Notes: generated by a model from the sequence alone, not told the origin. DNA of 40,289 nt from an uncultured Alphaproteobacteria bacterium (GCA_902561355.1 CACEPG010000011.1:1-40289), one strand, 5' to 3'. Shown: positions 8,737 through 17,284, numbered from the stretch's first letter. Made by a program: numbers and translations.

Positions 8737-9334
8737 TAATAAGCGGATCTACAAGTGAAAAAAAGTTTTTTCTAAAATCTTGGTTGAAGCTATGGTTAAA
8801 AAAACTTATTGTATAATAGTTTTCATTAAAGCTTACCTTTATTTTTCTCAATAAATAAGGGTTTTGTTCAAAAATCAATTCAGCCAAATATATAATTTCA
8901 TCAAACCTATATTTTTTTTTTACAATTATATTTTTTTTACCATCTTTTATTTCTGCATCATCTAAAAAATTTTTATTTTTTAAGATTTGAAAAAAAATAT
9001 TAGCCTCAGATTTTTTAGTATTAAAGTATTCAACCTCTTGAAGATCTTTATTGAAATACATAGATTTTCTCTCATCCATAATTATTGTCACTCTTGATGG
9101 CAGTTTATATTCTACTTTAATCCTGTTTTCACCAATATAAATTATTCCTTCTTCAATACCAGATTCATTTGATTGAATAAATTTTGCTGAAAAATTATTT
9201 AAACTATTAATGTGATCTATTAGGCTTTTTTTAATTTCTTCGCCTAAAGCAGTTTTAAAGTTTAAAAAAATAAATAAGAAAAAAAATAAATTTTTAAACT
9301 TAATTTTTTTTGAGTACGTGTCTTTTCCCAGCAT
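8729..9334 (-). CDS. lolA: Outer-membrane lipoprotein carrier LolA-like
   Basis: Periplasmic carrier that would shuttle lipoproteins from LolCDE to the outer membrane. The 201-residue protein has a Lys-rich n-region and a very hydrophobic signal segment (about residues 15-30). It then has the LolA-like pattern SLNNFSAKFIQSN, EEGIIYIGENRIKVEYKLP and RVTIIMDERKSMYFN. The ATG lies 35 bases inside the 3' end of ftsK, so the two share a message. The adjacency of ftsK and lolA is conserved in many proteobacteria. The start is the only ATG available; a later non-ATG start would shorten the unusually long n-region. Confidence 0.85.
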   Translation of the reverse strand: MLGKDTYSKKIKFKNLFFFLFIFLNFKTALGEEIKKSLIDHINSLNNFSAKFIQSNESGIEEGIIYIGENRIKVEYKLPSRVTIIMDERKSMYFNKDLQEVEYFNTKKSEANIFFQILKNKNFLDDAEIKDGKKNIIVKKKYRFDEIIYLAELIFEQNPYLLRKIKVSFNENYYTISFFNHSFNQDFRKNFFSLVDPLIIN

Positions 9335-11528
9335 TATTTGCCTCTGATATAATTCCTTCTTCTTCCATTTTTTCTACCATTCTTGCTGCTCTATTATATC
9401 CAATTTGAAGATATCTCTGAATAAAACTTGTAGAAACTTTTTGTTGGGTTATCACTATGTTAACTGCTTTTGAGTATAACTCATCAACATCTGTATTTTC
9501 AAACTTAAAAGCCATTGAGCCCTCAGAAACATCTTCTTCAAGCGAAATTTCTTTTTTATGATCAAAAGTTGCTTGCCCTTTTATATATGTTACAACTTTT
9601 TCTATTTCTGCCTCTGAAACAAAGCCACCATGCAACCTCTTAAGGTTTGCACCATTTTCTAAAAACAACATGTCACCACTACCTAGGAGTTGCTCAGCCC
9701 CCATTTCATTTAATATTGTTCGGCTATCAAACTTGCTTGCAACTTTATAACTAATTCTACTTGGAAAATTGGCTTTGATTGTTCCGGTAATTACGTCCAC
9801 ACTGGGTCTTTGAGTTGCTGTTATTAAATGAATACCCGACGCCCTTGCCATTTGCGCTAACCTTTGAACTAAATTCTCAACCTCCTTACCCGCAACCATC
9901 ATCAGATCTGCCATTTCATCAATAACAACTACAATTAAAGGAATTTTTTCTAAAGGCATTTCTCTTTTTTCAATTATTGGTTTTTTTGAATCAGCATCAA
10001 GCCCTGTTTGAACTTCTCTGAATAACTTTCTTCCCATTGAAAGAGTTTTTTCAATCTTTTCATTGTATGAATTTATATTTTTAACATTTAAGGAGCTCAT
10101 TAATTTATATCTATTTTCCATTTCTCTGACTACCCACTTTAAAGCATACACAGCTTTGTTTGGGCTAGTCACAACTGGAGTTAAAAGATGAGGTATGTCT
10201 TCATAAATACTTAATTCAAGCATCTTAGGGTCAATGAGAATTAATTTACATTCATTTGGTTTGAATTTAAAAATTAAACTCATTATCATTGTGTTTATCC
10301 CCACCGATTTTCCTGATCCAGTAGTTCCAGCAATTAGCAAATGTGGCATTTTCTCTAAGTCTGCAAAAACAGTTTCTCCTGAAATGTTTTTTCCTAATGC
10401 AAGCTTCAATGAATCATCTTCAGAATTAAATCTTTCATCGGTTATTAAATCCCCAAATAGAACGCTGTCTCTTTTTGAGTTAGGAATTTCAATTCCTAGA
10501 CTCGTCTTACCCGGCTGCGATGATATTCTAGCTGAAAAAGATGACATAGCTCTTGCTATATCATCGGCAAGACCAATTATTTTACTTGCTTTAATTCCTG
10601 CTTTAGGAACAAATTCAAATAATGTAACAATTGGTCCAGTTTTAAAGCTTATAATTTTTCCCTCAATACCATATTCTAAAAGAGTTGATTCAAGTTTGCT
10701 GGAAGCTTGTAAGTTGAGTCTTTCTATTTCTTTTCCATAAGAACTTTTTTTAACAGAAGTTTTTAAAAAATCATATGTTGGAAGTAGATATTTGTATTCC
10801 GAGCTATTCCTTACATAAGCTTTTTTGTTTATAATTTTTTGAATTTTGTTTTGTTGGTTTTTAAAAAGTGTAGGCTCGTTTTTTGATATATTTTTTATAT
10901 AAGATGTTTTCTTAATTATTTTTCCAGGTTTAATTAATTTTAAAAGATAAATAAAAAAATAAATGGGAGCTTTTATTAAATAAAATACTGATTTAAACTT
11001 ATTTAAAAAATTTAAGTTTATCGAAAAACTATAAGCAAAACCAACAACACCTAATAAAAAGAAAATAAACTTTATTAAGTATAATATGTAAAAATTATTA
11101 ATAGTTGAGTTATAAAGTGTGTCAAACTGACCAATAACAAACAGAGAAAGAATGCCAACTCTATAATTTTCTAATGTAAAAATACTAACAAAAGCATTGA
11201 TTAATACAATTGAAGCAAAGACTAATATAAGTTTTATAAAATTCTTATCCGAATTAATACCTATTAAAAATTTTATACTTATTAAAAACAAAAAGAATGA
11301 GATTGCGTAAGACTGGTGTCCAATAAAAACCAACAAGATGCTTGAAAGGAGCGCACCAAAATAGCCCATAGAATTAGTGATTATTGATTTATCTGAAATT
11401 TTGTTAAATCCTGGGTCACTTAAGTCATGACTTAATAGACTAATGAAAATCAGCATAGACAGTGTTAAAATTATTAAACCAATAATAAGTTTAGTAAAAA
11501 ACAACTTTATACTGCCATATTTAAACAT
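9300..11528 (-). CDS. ftsK: DNA translocase FtsK
   Basis: Septum-anchored, hexameric ATP-driven DNA pump that resolves and moves chromosome termini at division. The 742-residue product has four or five hydrophobic helices in the first 170 residues and a short Lys-rich linker to about 230, much shorter than in E. coli. The motor domain has Walker A GTTGSGKS near residues 399-406 and Walker B IVVVIDEMADLM near 535. The C-terminal 65 residues form the winged-helix gamma domain (QRYLQIGYNRAARMVEKMEE) that reads KOPS-type sites. Head-to-head with the ubiH-like gene and leads into lolA. The identification is firm. Confidence 0.97.
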   Translation of the reverse strand: MFKYGSIKLFFTKLIIGLIILTLSMLIFISLLSHDLSDPGFNKISDKSIITNSMGYFGALLSSILLVFIGHQSYAISFFLFLISIKFLIGINSDKNFIKLILVFASIVLINAFVSIFTLENYRVGILSLFVIGQFDTLYNSTINNFYILYLIKFIFFLLGVVGFAYSFSINLNFLNKFKSVFYLIKAPIYFFIYLLKLIKPGKIIKKTSYIKNISKNEPTLFKNQQNKIQKIINKKAYVRNSSEYKYLLPTYDFLKTSVKKSSYGKEIERLNLQASSKLESTLLEYGIEGKIISFKTGPIVTLFEFVPKAGIKASKIIGLADDIARAMSSFSARISSQPGKTSLGIEIPNSKRDSVLFGDLITDERFNSEDDSLKLALGKNISGETVFADLEKMPHLLIAGTTGSGKSVGINTMIMSLIFKFKPNECKLILIDPKMLELSIYEDIPHLLTPVVTSPNKAVYALKWVVREMENRYKLMSSLNVKNINSYNEKIEKTLSMGRKLFREVQTGLDADSKKPIIEKREMPLEKIPLIVVVIDEMADLMMVAGKEVENLVQRLAQMARASGIHLITATQRPSVDVITGTIKANFPSRISYKVASKFDSRTILNEMGAEQLLGSGDMLFLENGANLKRLHGGFVSEAEIEKVVTYIKGQATFDHKKEISLEEDVSEGSMAFKFENTDVDELYSKAVNIVITQQKVSTSFIQRYLQIGYNRAARMVEKMEEEGIISEANNAGKRHVLKKN

Positions 11529-11575
11529 ATTAATTGTTTGTAATACATTTAGAATAAGGTAATTCGAAGAAAATT

Positions 11576-12760
11576 ATGAAAGAATTTAAATGCGATATTC
11601 TTATAATTGGTTCAGGCTTAACGGGCTTGGTATCTGCCTATACCCTATCTTTGTTGGGATATAAAATCATAATAGCAGAACAAAAAAAAGCAAAAAAAAA
11701 TCAAAAACTTTTAAAAGATATAAGGACAACGGCTATTGCAGAAGGTTCAAAAAACTTTTTAGATCAAATTGGATTATGGAAAAAAATTTCAAAGTTTTCT
11801 GAAAAAATTAAATATATTGAGGTGATAGATAGAGAAAAAATTAACAAAATTAATTTCTTTAATAGCACTAAGAATAACAACCTTGGTTATGTAGTAAAAA
11901 ATTCGAAACTCACAAAAGTTATTAACCAAGCTTTGATTAAAAAAAATAATGTCATTTTAAATTATGACTCAAAACTACTAACCGTTGAATACCTACCAGA
12001 TAAAATAATAGGTATTTTTGAAAATAAAAAAATAATATCAAAACTACTTCTAGCTGCAGATGGAAAACACAGCACTGTAAGACAAAAGCTGAACACTCCT
12101 ACGTTTAACAAAAAATACAAAGAAGATGCGTTTGTTATGAATTTTTTTCACACTCAAAAACATAATAATACAGCGTATGAATATTTTTATAAAAACGGCC
12201 CTCTCGCAATTTTACCGATGCAAAGTGAAAACCTTAACTTTCAAAGTTCAATAATATGGTCAAATGATAAAAAATACCTATCATCTCTAGTATTACAAAA
12301 TGACAAGCTGATTAAAGAGATATTAGAGGAAAAAATTGGAAACGTAGTAGGTAAAATAAAAAAAATTAATTCAAAACAAATTTTTTCTTTAAGTTCACAC
12401 ATTAATGATAGGTTTTATGAAAAAAGAATTTTATACATTGGTGATTCTGCTCATTCTATACATCCTATAGCAGGACAAGGTTGGAATCTTGGATTAAGAG
12501 ATATTAAAAATTTATATAACCTGGCCAAAGAAACAAATATGCTAGGTATTTCAATTGGCTCAAAACAATTTTGTATAGATTATAATGAAAAATGTTACTA
12601 CGATGCATTTCAGCTATATCAAATTACAGATAAGTTAAATTTAGTTTTTAAAAACAATTCTTTATTATTAAATCAATTAAGACCCTTTGGCTTCAACCTA
12701 ATTGAAAAAAATAGTTTTTTAAAAAAACAAATCACTGAATTTGCTATGGGGTTTAATTAA
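11576..12760 (+). CDS. UbiH/UbiF/COQ6-family FAD monooxygenase
   Basis: Flavin hydroxylase of the ubiquinone pathway that adds hydroxyl groups to the polyprenyl-benzene ring. The 394-residue protein shows the N-terminal dinucleotide motif IIGSGLTGLVSAY (about 9-21). It also has the DG motif ADGKHSTVRQKL near 160, and the FAD-ribityl GD motif YIGDSAHSIHPIAGQGWNLGL near 287-307, all in family order. UbiH, UbiF, UbiI and UbiL cannot be told apart by eye, so which ring carbon is hydroxylated is unknown. It is divergent from ftsK across 47 bases and ends with an 8-base overlap against the convergent LON-domain gene. Confidence 0.93.
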   Translation: MKEFKCDILIIGSGLTGLVSAYTLSLLGYKIIIAEQKKAKKNQKLLKDIRTTAIAEGSKNFLDQIGLWKKISKFSEKIKYIEVIDREKINKINFFNSTKNNNLGYVVKNSKLTKVINQALIKKNNVILNYDSKLLTVEYLPDKIIGIFENKKIISKLLLAADGKHSTVRQKLNTPTFNKKYKEDAFVMNFFHTQKHNNTAYEYFYKNGPLAILPMQSENLNFQSSIIWSNDKKYLSSLVLQNDKLIKEILEEKIGNVVGKIKKINSKQIFSLSSHINDRFYEKRILYIGDSAHSIHPIAGQGWNLGLRDIKNLYNLAKETNMLGISIGSKQFCIDYNEKCYYDAFQLYQITDKLNLVFKNNSLLLNQLRPFGFNLIEKNSFLKKQITEFAMGFN

Positions 12761-13346
12761 TTGTTTTACCACCGCCATCGTTAACTAATTCAATATCTAA
12801 AATAGAAAGAAGTTTTTTACAAAATTCATTAGGAATGCTTATTTCTAATAACATTTGTTTGTCAATATGATCAAAAGGAGAAACCATCGCTATTAATTTT
12901 GCTAATTGTTTGGTAGTCAACTTCTCTAATTCTGAGATATTTAAATCTATTTTTTTGTTTTTAATATATTTACTATATTTGTTTAATAAATTTTTTTTAA
13001 CATTACTATCAATGCTAAGATTATTAGAATTGTGTTTTATAGAGTTGCCTTCAATAATTCTAAATTTAAAACCCATATCTATTTCTTTTTTTAATAGAAA
13101 AAGATTCATGCCTTCTAAATTTATTAAATATCTTCCATCTTTAGTTTCATTAAAACTAGTAATTTTACCAATACAACCAACTTTAAACAATTTACCTTTT
13201 TTATCAGTTTGAATCATTCCAATTAATCTCTTATTTGACAATGCAAAGTCTACCATGTCTATGTATCTGTCCTCAAAAATATTCAATGGTAAATTTGTTT
13301 CAGGATAAAGAACTGCACCGTTAAGAGGAAATATTGGTATTTGCAT
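12753..13346 (-). CDS. LON-domain (Lon substrate-binding domain) protein
   Basis: Stand-alone LON N-terminal-like domain without protease or ATPase parts, 197 residues. The family signature is at the start: MQIPIFPLNGAVLYPETNLP followed by LNIFEDRYIDMV, then GCIGKITSFNETKDGRYLINLEG. The role of this family is not established; substrate or protein binding is assumed. It lies one base downstream of the thioredoxin-TPR gene, a pairing seen in many alphaproteobacteria, which suggests a protein-quality-control link. Confidence 0.9.
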   Translation of the reverse strand: MQIPIFPLNGAVLYPETNLPLNIFEDRYIDMVDFALSNKRLIGMIQTDKKGKLFKVGCIGKITSFNETKDGRYLINLEGMNLFLLKKEIDMGFKFRIIEGNSIKHNSNNLSIDSNVKKNLLNKYSKYIKNKKIDLNISELEKLTTKQLAKLIAMVSPFDHIDKQMLLEISIPNEFCKKLLSILDIELVNDGGGKTIN

Positions 13347-13347
13347 T

Positions 13348-14211
13348 TTATGAAAACATTATGCTAGAGAGTTTTTTTCTATAATGAACTGTTTTTTCAT
13401 TAGAACCACCTAATGCCTCAAAAAAATCTAATAATTGTTTTCTAACCCTGTCTTTATTTTTAGGGTAGCTTTCTATTAAAAGTTCAAACGTTTCATCATA
13501 TTTTTTTGATACAAAATACTTATTTGATAACTCTAAAATGTTATCAATGTCATTAGGGCTGGTCTTTAGTTTTTCTATTAAAGCATTAATAGATGGGCCG
13601 GACATATTGTTTTTTAATATCTCTAATCTCTTTACAATTTTAATTATTTCTTTGTCGTTTTTTACCCCATCTTCTAAAGAATTAAGAAAATCACTAACCT
13701 CACTTTCTTCACTAGTTTCTATCATGCATTCTAAAAGTAAACTGATAGACTTAATGTCTTTAGGGTTTGTAGATATGAATTCGATCAATACGTCTTTCGC
13801 TTCAACAAAATTTTTATTTTTAATTAATAGTTCAATTTTTTGATAAAATTCTGAGTTATCTTTTTCTAATTTTTCACCCAATGCTTTTTCAATAAATTTT
13901 ATAATATCAGTTTCAGGCAACACGCCTTGAAAGGCGTTAACTATTTGTTTGTTTTTGAAGGCAAAAACTGTTGGAATTGATTGAATTCTTAATTGGGAAG
14001 CAATTTGCTGATTTTCATCTATATTAACTTTAGCCAATATAACTTTCTCAGATGATTTTTTAACTACTTTTTCTAAAATTGGTGTAAGCTGTTTACAAGG
14101 ACCACACCAAGGGGCCCAGAAGTCAACTATTATTAACTTGCTTTCACTTGCCTCAATGATTTTTTCATTAAAATCTGCTTCATCAACATCGATTATATTT
14201 ATTTCATTCAT
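13348..14211 (-). CDS. Thioredoxin-TPR co-chaperone (CnoX/YbbN-like)
   Basis: A 287-residue cytoplasmic protein with an N-terminal thioredoxin fold (about 1-110) and a C-terminal helical TPR-like region (about 120-285). The active site is WCGPC with Cys36 and Cys39, preceded by IIVDFWAP and followed by the cis-proline loop IQSIPTVFAF. This matches YbbN/CnoX, which protects clients from oxidation and hands them to chaperones. A CGPC site suggests it can act as a redox thioredoxin, unlike E. coli CnoX. It starts inside the last 8 bases of the prolyl-tRNA editing gene and is followed after one base by the LON-domain gene. Confidence 0.92.
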   Translation of the reverse strand: MNEINIIDVDEADFNEKIIEASESKLIIVDFWAPWCGPCKQLTPILEKVVKKSSEKVILAKVNIDENQQIASQLRIQSIPTVFAFKNKQIVNAFQGVLPETDIIKFIEKALGEKLEKDNSEFYQKIELLIKNKNFVEAKDVLIEFISTNPKDIKSISLLLECMIETSEESEVSDFLNSLEDGVKNDKEIIKIVKRLEILKNNMSGPSINALIEKLKTSPNDIDNILELSNKYFVSKKYDETFELLIESYPKNKDRVRKQLLDFFEALGGSNEKTVHYRKKLSSIMFS

Positions 14212-14719
14212 AAACTTTAACTAGTCTGTTTTGTGATAAAGAATAGATATTTATTTTTTTTTTATTTTCAATCATAAAGCTAATAAAATCTTTAGTTTTT
14301 AGACCTATTGTTGATGTATTGATTAGGGGATGAAAATTAATATCAGCACTATTTTCAAGCTCTTCTTCCAAATAAAATTCTACATTATTGCCTAAATCAT
14401 TTAATAATCCAAAAGGTGATACAGAGCCTGGCTTAATACCTAAAAATTCTAATAAATACTCTGGTTTTGCAAAGGATAAATTTTTTAAGCCTATTGATTT
14501 AGAAAAATTTTTTAAATCTACAACAGAGTTTTCATCGCAAGAAAAAAGAACAAACTGGTTTTTTTTATTTTTTAAAAACAAATTTTTTGTATGAGCGCCT
14601 TTCATTTTAGATCTTTTTTTATTTGAGTCTTCAACAGTATAAAATGGCTCATGCTCATATATTGTATATTTAATTTCTTTCTTTTCTAAAATTTTAAGAA
14701 TATCGTTTTTTTCGATCAT
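14204..14719 (-). CDS. Prolyl-tRNA editing protein (ProXp/PrdX, YbaK-like)
   Basis: Trans-editing deacylase that hydrolyses mischarged Ala- or Cys-tRNA-Pro. The 171-residue protein carries the catalytic-lysine segment GAHTKNLFLKNKK (about 41-53), then LFSCDENSVVDLK, the substrate loop GIKPGSVSPFGLLND near 94-108, and HPLINTSTIGLKTKDF. The length and the PGSVSPFGL signature favour the ProXp-ala/PrdX branch over YbaK. First of a three-gene minus-strand run with the thioredoxin and LON genes. Confidence 0.9.
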   Translation of the reverse strand: MIEKNDILKILEKKEIKYTIYEHEPFYTVEDSNKKRSKMKGAHTKNLFLKNKKNQFVLFSCDENSVVDLKNFSKSIGLKNLSFAKPEYLLEFLGIKPGSVSPFGLLNDLGNNVEFYLEEELENSADINFHPLINTSTIGLKTKDFISFMIENKKKINIYSLSQNRLVKVYE

Positions 14720-14784
14720 AAATTTATTAAATTAATATTTTTATTATACTTTAAATTTATATCATGATAGTAGAGAAAAATTAT

Positions 14785-14859
14785 GCGGGCGTAGCTCAGG
14801 GGTAGAGCGCAACCTTGCCAAGGTTGAAGTCGAGGGTTCGAATCCCTTCGCCCGCTCCA
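14785..14859 (+). tRNA. tRNA-Gly (GCC), CCA encoded
   Basis: A complete cloverleaf. The acceptor pairs GCGGGCG with CGCCCGC. The D arm has GCTC/GAGC stems around AGGGGTA, and the anticodon arm CAACC/GGTTG has loop TTGCCAA giving anticodon GCC. The variable loop is AAGTC, and the T arm is GAGGG/CCCTT with loop TTCGAAT. Discriminator T is followed by an encoded CCA at 14857-14859. It stands at the left edge of the accessory stretch. Decayed pieces of the same gene occur at 17246 and 18323, so it looks like an integration target. Confidence 0.97.
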
Positions 14860-14955
14860 AATTTTCATAGTTTTTTTGATATAAGTCTCCCTCAAGTCTC
14901 TTTTGCACACCACTTCGTGTTCAATAATTTCTTATTTGGTGCTAGGATAATAGAG

Positions 14956-15501
14956 ATGAAAATATTAATTTTTATTATTTTTTTAATAAGTGGTTCATTG
15001 TTTGCACAAGAAACTAAAGATGAAAAAAATTATCTTCTTCAATGCTCTTGCAAAGAGCATTTTCATGTAGAAAAAAATGGACCCAAAACCAAGCGAGAAT
15101 GTGATTCTGCAAAAGATAATTTTAAAATTTATCTGACGGTTGGAGGTCAATACAACACTTATTTTGATAATGTATTTATTCCCATTGGCGCTAGTTGGTA
15201 TAAAAAAGTAATGATCGAAACTTTTCCCGGAGAGACGGATGAAAAATACCAAGGCTATTTAGATGATGTAGATAAAAACGAGTATAGAGCATATGTAGAA
15301 AAGACTAATAAAAAACAAAAAACAAAAAAAACATTTGAAGTAATTTTAAATCGTTTTTCTTTAGAGTTAGAAGAGATTCATAGATATTACGACGTTTGGG
15401 ATCCACAATATGATGAAAATGGATATTTTTTATCAAGTTCAGTTGATTGGGAAGCGCTTCACGAAATTAGTCAATGTGAAATATTAGAAAAGAAATTATA
15501 A
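14956..15501 (+). CDS. Secreted protein of unknown function
   Basis: A 181-residue protein with a clear signal peptide (ILIFIIFLISGSLFAQE, cleavage after SLFA), so it is periplasmic or exported. The start is the ATG at 14956; the open frame continues upstream through the tRNA, which cannot be coding. The mature part begins with a Cys-containing strand (LLQCSC), is rich in Tyr, Asp and Lys, and ends with a Cys close to the C-terminus (SQCEIL). No known family was recognised. It lies just after tRNA-Gly in the accessory stretch and overlaps the convergent next gene by 6 bases. Confidence 0.72.
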   Translation: MKILIFIIFLISGSLFAQETKDEKNYLLQCSCKEHFHVEKNGPKTKRECDSAKDNFKIYLTVGGQYNTYFDNVFIPIGASWYKKVMIETFPGETDEKYQGYLDDVDKNEYRAYVEKTNKKQKTKKTFEVILNRFSLELEEIHRYYDVWDPQYDENGYFLSSSVDWEALHEISQCEILEKKL

Positions 15502-15945
15502 TATATAATCCATTTTATTACACTTACCGGTAAATTCATAAAATGAAACTCCGTCACTAAATCCTTCTCTCATAAAAAATCCATTAGTACGGTCTATTAA
15601 TATTTTTGTATCATGATCATATTTGCCAACATATTTGCCCACGAAGTAATTTTTAAATTTCTCCCCTTTAAATGTTTTGCCTAATAATTTTGTATCATCG
15701 AATATTTCTATATCTTCTTTATTGTTATTATAATTGAAATTGATACTCACAATACTTTCAAAATTAACATCCATGTTAAAATCTCTATCTTTGTCAAATA
15801 AGTTAGTTAACTTACATTTTAAAATAATATCATTTTCATGAGCAAAAGATTTATTGGATAAAAATAAAATACTAATTAAAACACATACATAAGTACAAAA
15901 TCTAGATTTCATAATAAGGATTAATCTAAATATGAATTTAGTCAT
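15496..15945 (-). CDS. Small secreted protein of unknown function
   Basis: A secreted protein of 149 residues. The ATG at 15945 is preferred because AGGAG sits 10 bases upstream. A further in-frame ATG at 15969 and an internal one at 15912 (which gives the most standard signal peptide, MKSRFCTYVCVLISILFL) are also possible. After the signal comes ILKCKL. The C-terminal half reads ILIDRTNGFFMREGFS, and a Cys lies near the end (TGKC). This Cys-bracketed beta-rich layout is shared with the proteins at 14956 and 16017. The ribosome site lies inside a 75-bp repeat copy (15952-16026). The function is unknown. Confidence 0.65.
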   Translation of the reverse strand: MTKFIFRLILIMKSRFCTYVCVLISILFLSNKSFAHENDIILKCKLTNLFDKDRDFNMDVNFESIVSINFNYNNNKEDIEIFDDTKLLGKTFKGEKFKNYFVGKYVGKYDHDTKILIDRTNGFFMREGFSDGVSFYEFTGKCNKMDYIL

Positions 15946-15951
15946 ATTTAA

Positions 15952-16026
15952 GATTCTCCTAAGATTCATTTCGTCTTCAAAAAACGGATTTTCTATTTTT
16001 AAAATCCGCGGAATACTTAATTTATT
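15952..16026. repeat. 75-bp direct repeat, copy 1
   Basis: Aligns without gaps to 17160-17234 with about ten mismatches. It contains an inverted repeat CGGATTTT/AAAATCCG around an 8-base loop, which is intact in this copy. It overlaps the ribosome site region of one secreted-protein gene and the 3' end (stop codon) of the gene at 16017. Confidence 0.88.
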
Positions 16027-16544
16027 GTACTTCTTAAACTACACAAACCTTGGTTAACCTTATTCCATTTTCCATTATAATTTCTCCATGAAGCAAAAGA
16101 GCCATTTTCTAAAAGCTCATGCCTAAATTCACCAACTGTAAATTTAGTTTTAATTCCAAATTCTTTAGTTTCAATATAATTATCGCTAGTACTAATATAA
16201 GAAATTTTTTCTCTAGTTTCATCTAATTTAATTATGATTGGATTCAGGTCAGGTATATAACAAGAGCCTTTTTCATTTAATAACCAATTAGCATTTTTTG
16301 ATTTAGTAGTTCCATCTTCACAAGTTAAATAACAACTTAAAGTTTTTATTTTTGCCATCTCATTACTTTCACTTTTATTATTATTAGAGATTGTATGGTA
16401 GTAAGGGGTGGTAAAATTTTTTATTTTACTTCCCACATAATAAATTGTTATCCAAGACAATAAACACAAAGTTAAAGCAAAAAAACAAATTCCAATCATC
16501 TTAATAGTATCTAAAAAATAAGATTCGGCTTTTTTTGTATTCAT
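16017..16544 (-). CDS. Membrane-anchored protein of unknown function
   Basis: A 175-residue protein with one N-terminal transmembrane helix (about residues 15-38, MIGICFFALTLCLLSWITIYY) and an extracytoplasmic domain of about 130 residues. That domain starts with LSCYLTCEDGTT, ends with QGLCSLRS and has another Cys in GSCYIP. The Cys positions resemble those in the two neighbouring secreted proteins. No family was recognised. It is 5 bases downstream of the 101-residue gene in the same direction. Its stop codon lies in the 75-bp repeat, so the reading frame runs into the repeat. Confidence 0.68.
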   Translation of the reverse strand: MNTKKAESYFLDTIKMIGICFFALTLCLLSWITIYYVGSKIKNFTTPYYHTISNNNKSESNEMAKIKTLSCYLTCEDGTTKSKNANWLLNEKGSCYIPDLNPIIIKLDETREKISYISTSDNYIETKEFGIKTKFTVGEFRHELLENGSFASWRNYNGKWNKVNQGLCSLRSTIN

Positions 16545-16549
16545 AATAT

Positions 16550-16855
16550 TTATTTTATATATTTTGGGAAAAGACGTTTAAGTCGTCTCTCTAATTCTTC
16601 GTAGAAAAGTTTTGAATCATTTATTTCTTGCCAACCTTCTATAACGAGCATTTTAACTCCGATAAGAAACATTGTCGATTTTACATTCATGTCATTTTTA
16701 ATCATGGGATATTTTTTCATAAAATACTTAGATGCTTCATCTTCAAAATTTTTTTCCTTGTTTTCTTCCATATATTTTATGAAATCCTCAATAGGGGGCA
16801 TATATTTTTCTAATCCCTTCGCCCAATGGGCTTTTCTTTGATTTTCAACGGACAT
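16550..16855 (-). CDS. Small soluble protein of unknown function
   Basis: A 101-residue, highly charged, mainly helical protein with no signal peptide or membrane segment. It begins MSVENQRKAHWAKGLEKYMP and ends in a basic segment, LERRLKRLFPKYIK. No family was recognised. It precedes the membrane-anchored gene at 16017 by 5 bases, so the two probably form one transcript read from 16856-16907, the divergent gap shared with the plus-strand gene at 16908. Confidence 0.6.
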   Translation of the reverse strand: MSVENQRKAHWAKGLEKYMPPIEDFIKYMEENKEKNFEDEASKYFMKKYPMIKNDMNVKSTMFLIGVKMLVIEGWQEINDSKLFYEELERRLKRLFPKYIK

Positions 16856-16907
16856 GTCTTAGTGTTAAATGAGGATTAGGATAAAAAATTCAATGGGATA
16901 AAAAATA

Positions 16908-17156
16908 ATGAAGAATATACTTAATTTTTTCTTATCAATTTTTCTAGGGTATATATTAACCTTTGTAGGTATGTATATTTTTTTAGAAATACTTTTATTT
17001 TTTGATAATGCATTTTTAGATTACTTGTTAAGCAAACCGCGTATTTTTTTCATGCAAACACATATTTTACTAATGGGTGGAATAGCTTTTTATACCCCAC
17101 TAATAATAATTTCCTTTTTATTGTTTCGATTTTTTAAGCGAACTATATTGAAATAA
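16908..17156 (+). CDS. Small two-helix membrane protein
   Basis: An 82-residue protein made almost wholly of two hydrophobic helices (about residues 5-30 and 47-75), ending in a basic FKRTILK. A purine-rich GGGATA precedes the ATG. It has no recognisable family. It sits between the two copies of the 75-bp direct repeat, within the stretch of unknown genes downstream of tRNA-Gly. Confidence 0.55.
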   Translation: MKNILNFFLSIFLGYILTFVGMYIFLEILLFFDNAFLDYLLSKPRIFFMQTHILLMGGIAFYTPLIIISFLLFRFFKRTILK

Positions 17157-17159
17157 TTG

Positions 17160-17234
17160 GATTCACTAGAGATTCATTTGGTATTCAAAAAACTAATTTT
17201 CTATTTTTAAAATCCGCAGAATACTTAATGTATT
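17160..17234. repeat. 75-bp direct repeat, copy 2
   Basis: Gap-free match to 15952-16026. Here the left arm of the internal inverted repeat has changed (CTAATTTT), so the hairpin is weakened. This copy stands between two genes, and a decayed tRNA-Gly piece begins 12 bases after it. Confidence 0.88.
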
Positions 17235-17245
17235 TTTTCTCTATC

Positions 17246-17284
17246 GGTACGAAGCAACCTTGCCAAGGTTGAAATCTGCTCTAA
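17246..17284 (+). pseudogene. Decayed tRNA-Gly fragment (anticodon arm)
   Basis: Twenty bases at 17254-17273 are identical to 14809-14828 of the intact tRNA-Gly, covering the whole anticodon arm. The match continues leftwards as GGTA at 17246. On the right, after a missing T arm, TGCTCTAA resembles the tRNA 3' end CGCTCCAA. It lacks both acceptor halves in full and cannot fold as a tRNA. It may be the scar of an integration event or a partial duplication. Confidence 0.85.

Noticed and set aside
10234-10740. 168-codon open frame antisense to ftsK
   Set aside because: It lies opposite the FtsK motor domain, has no ribosome site or recognisable motif, and is a typical shadow of a conserved gene.
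14815-14955. In-frame upstream extension of the secreted protein at 14956 through the tRNA-Gly
   Set aside because: It would read through a folded, conserved tRNA and would bury the signal peptide; the ATG at 14956 gives a normal signal sequence.
17246-17284. A second functional tRNA-Gly
   Set aside because: Only the anticodon arm is intact; acceptor and T arm are missing, so it cannot fold.
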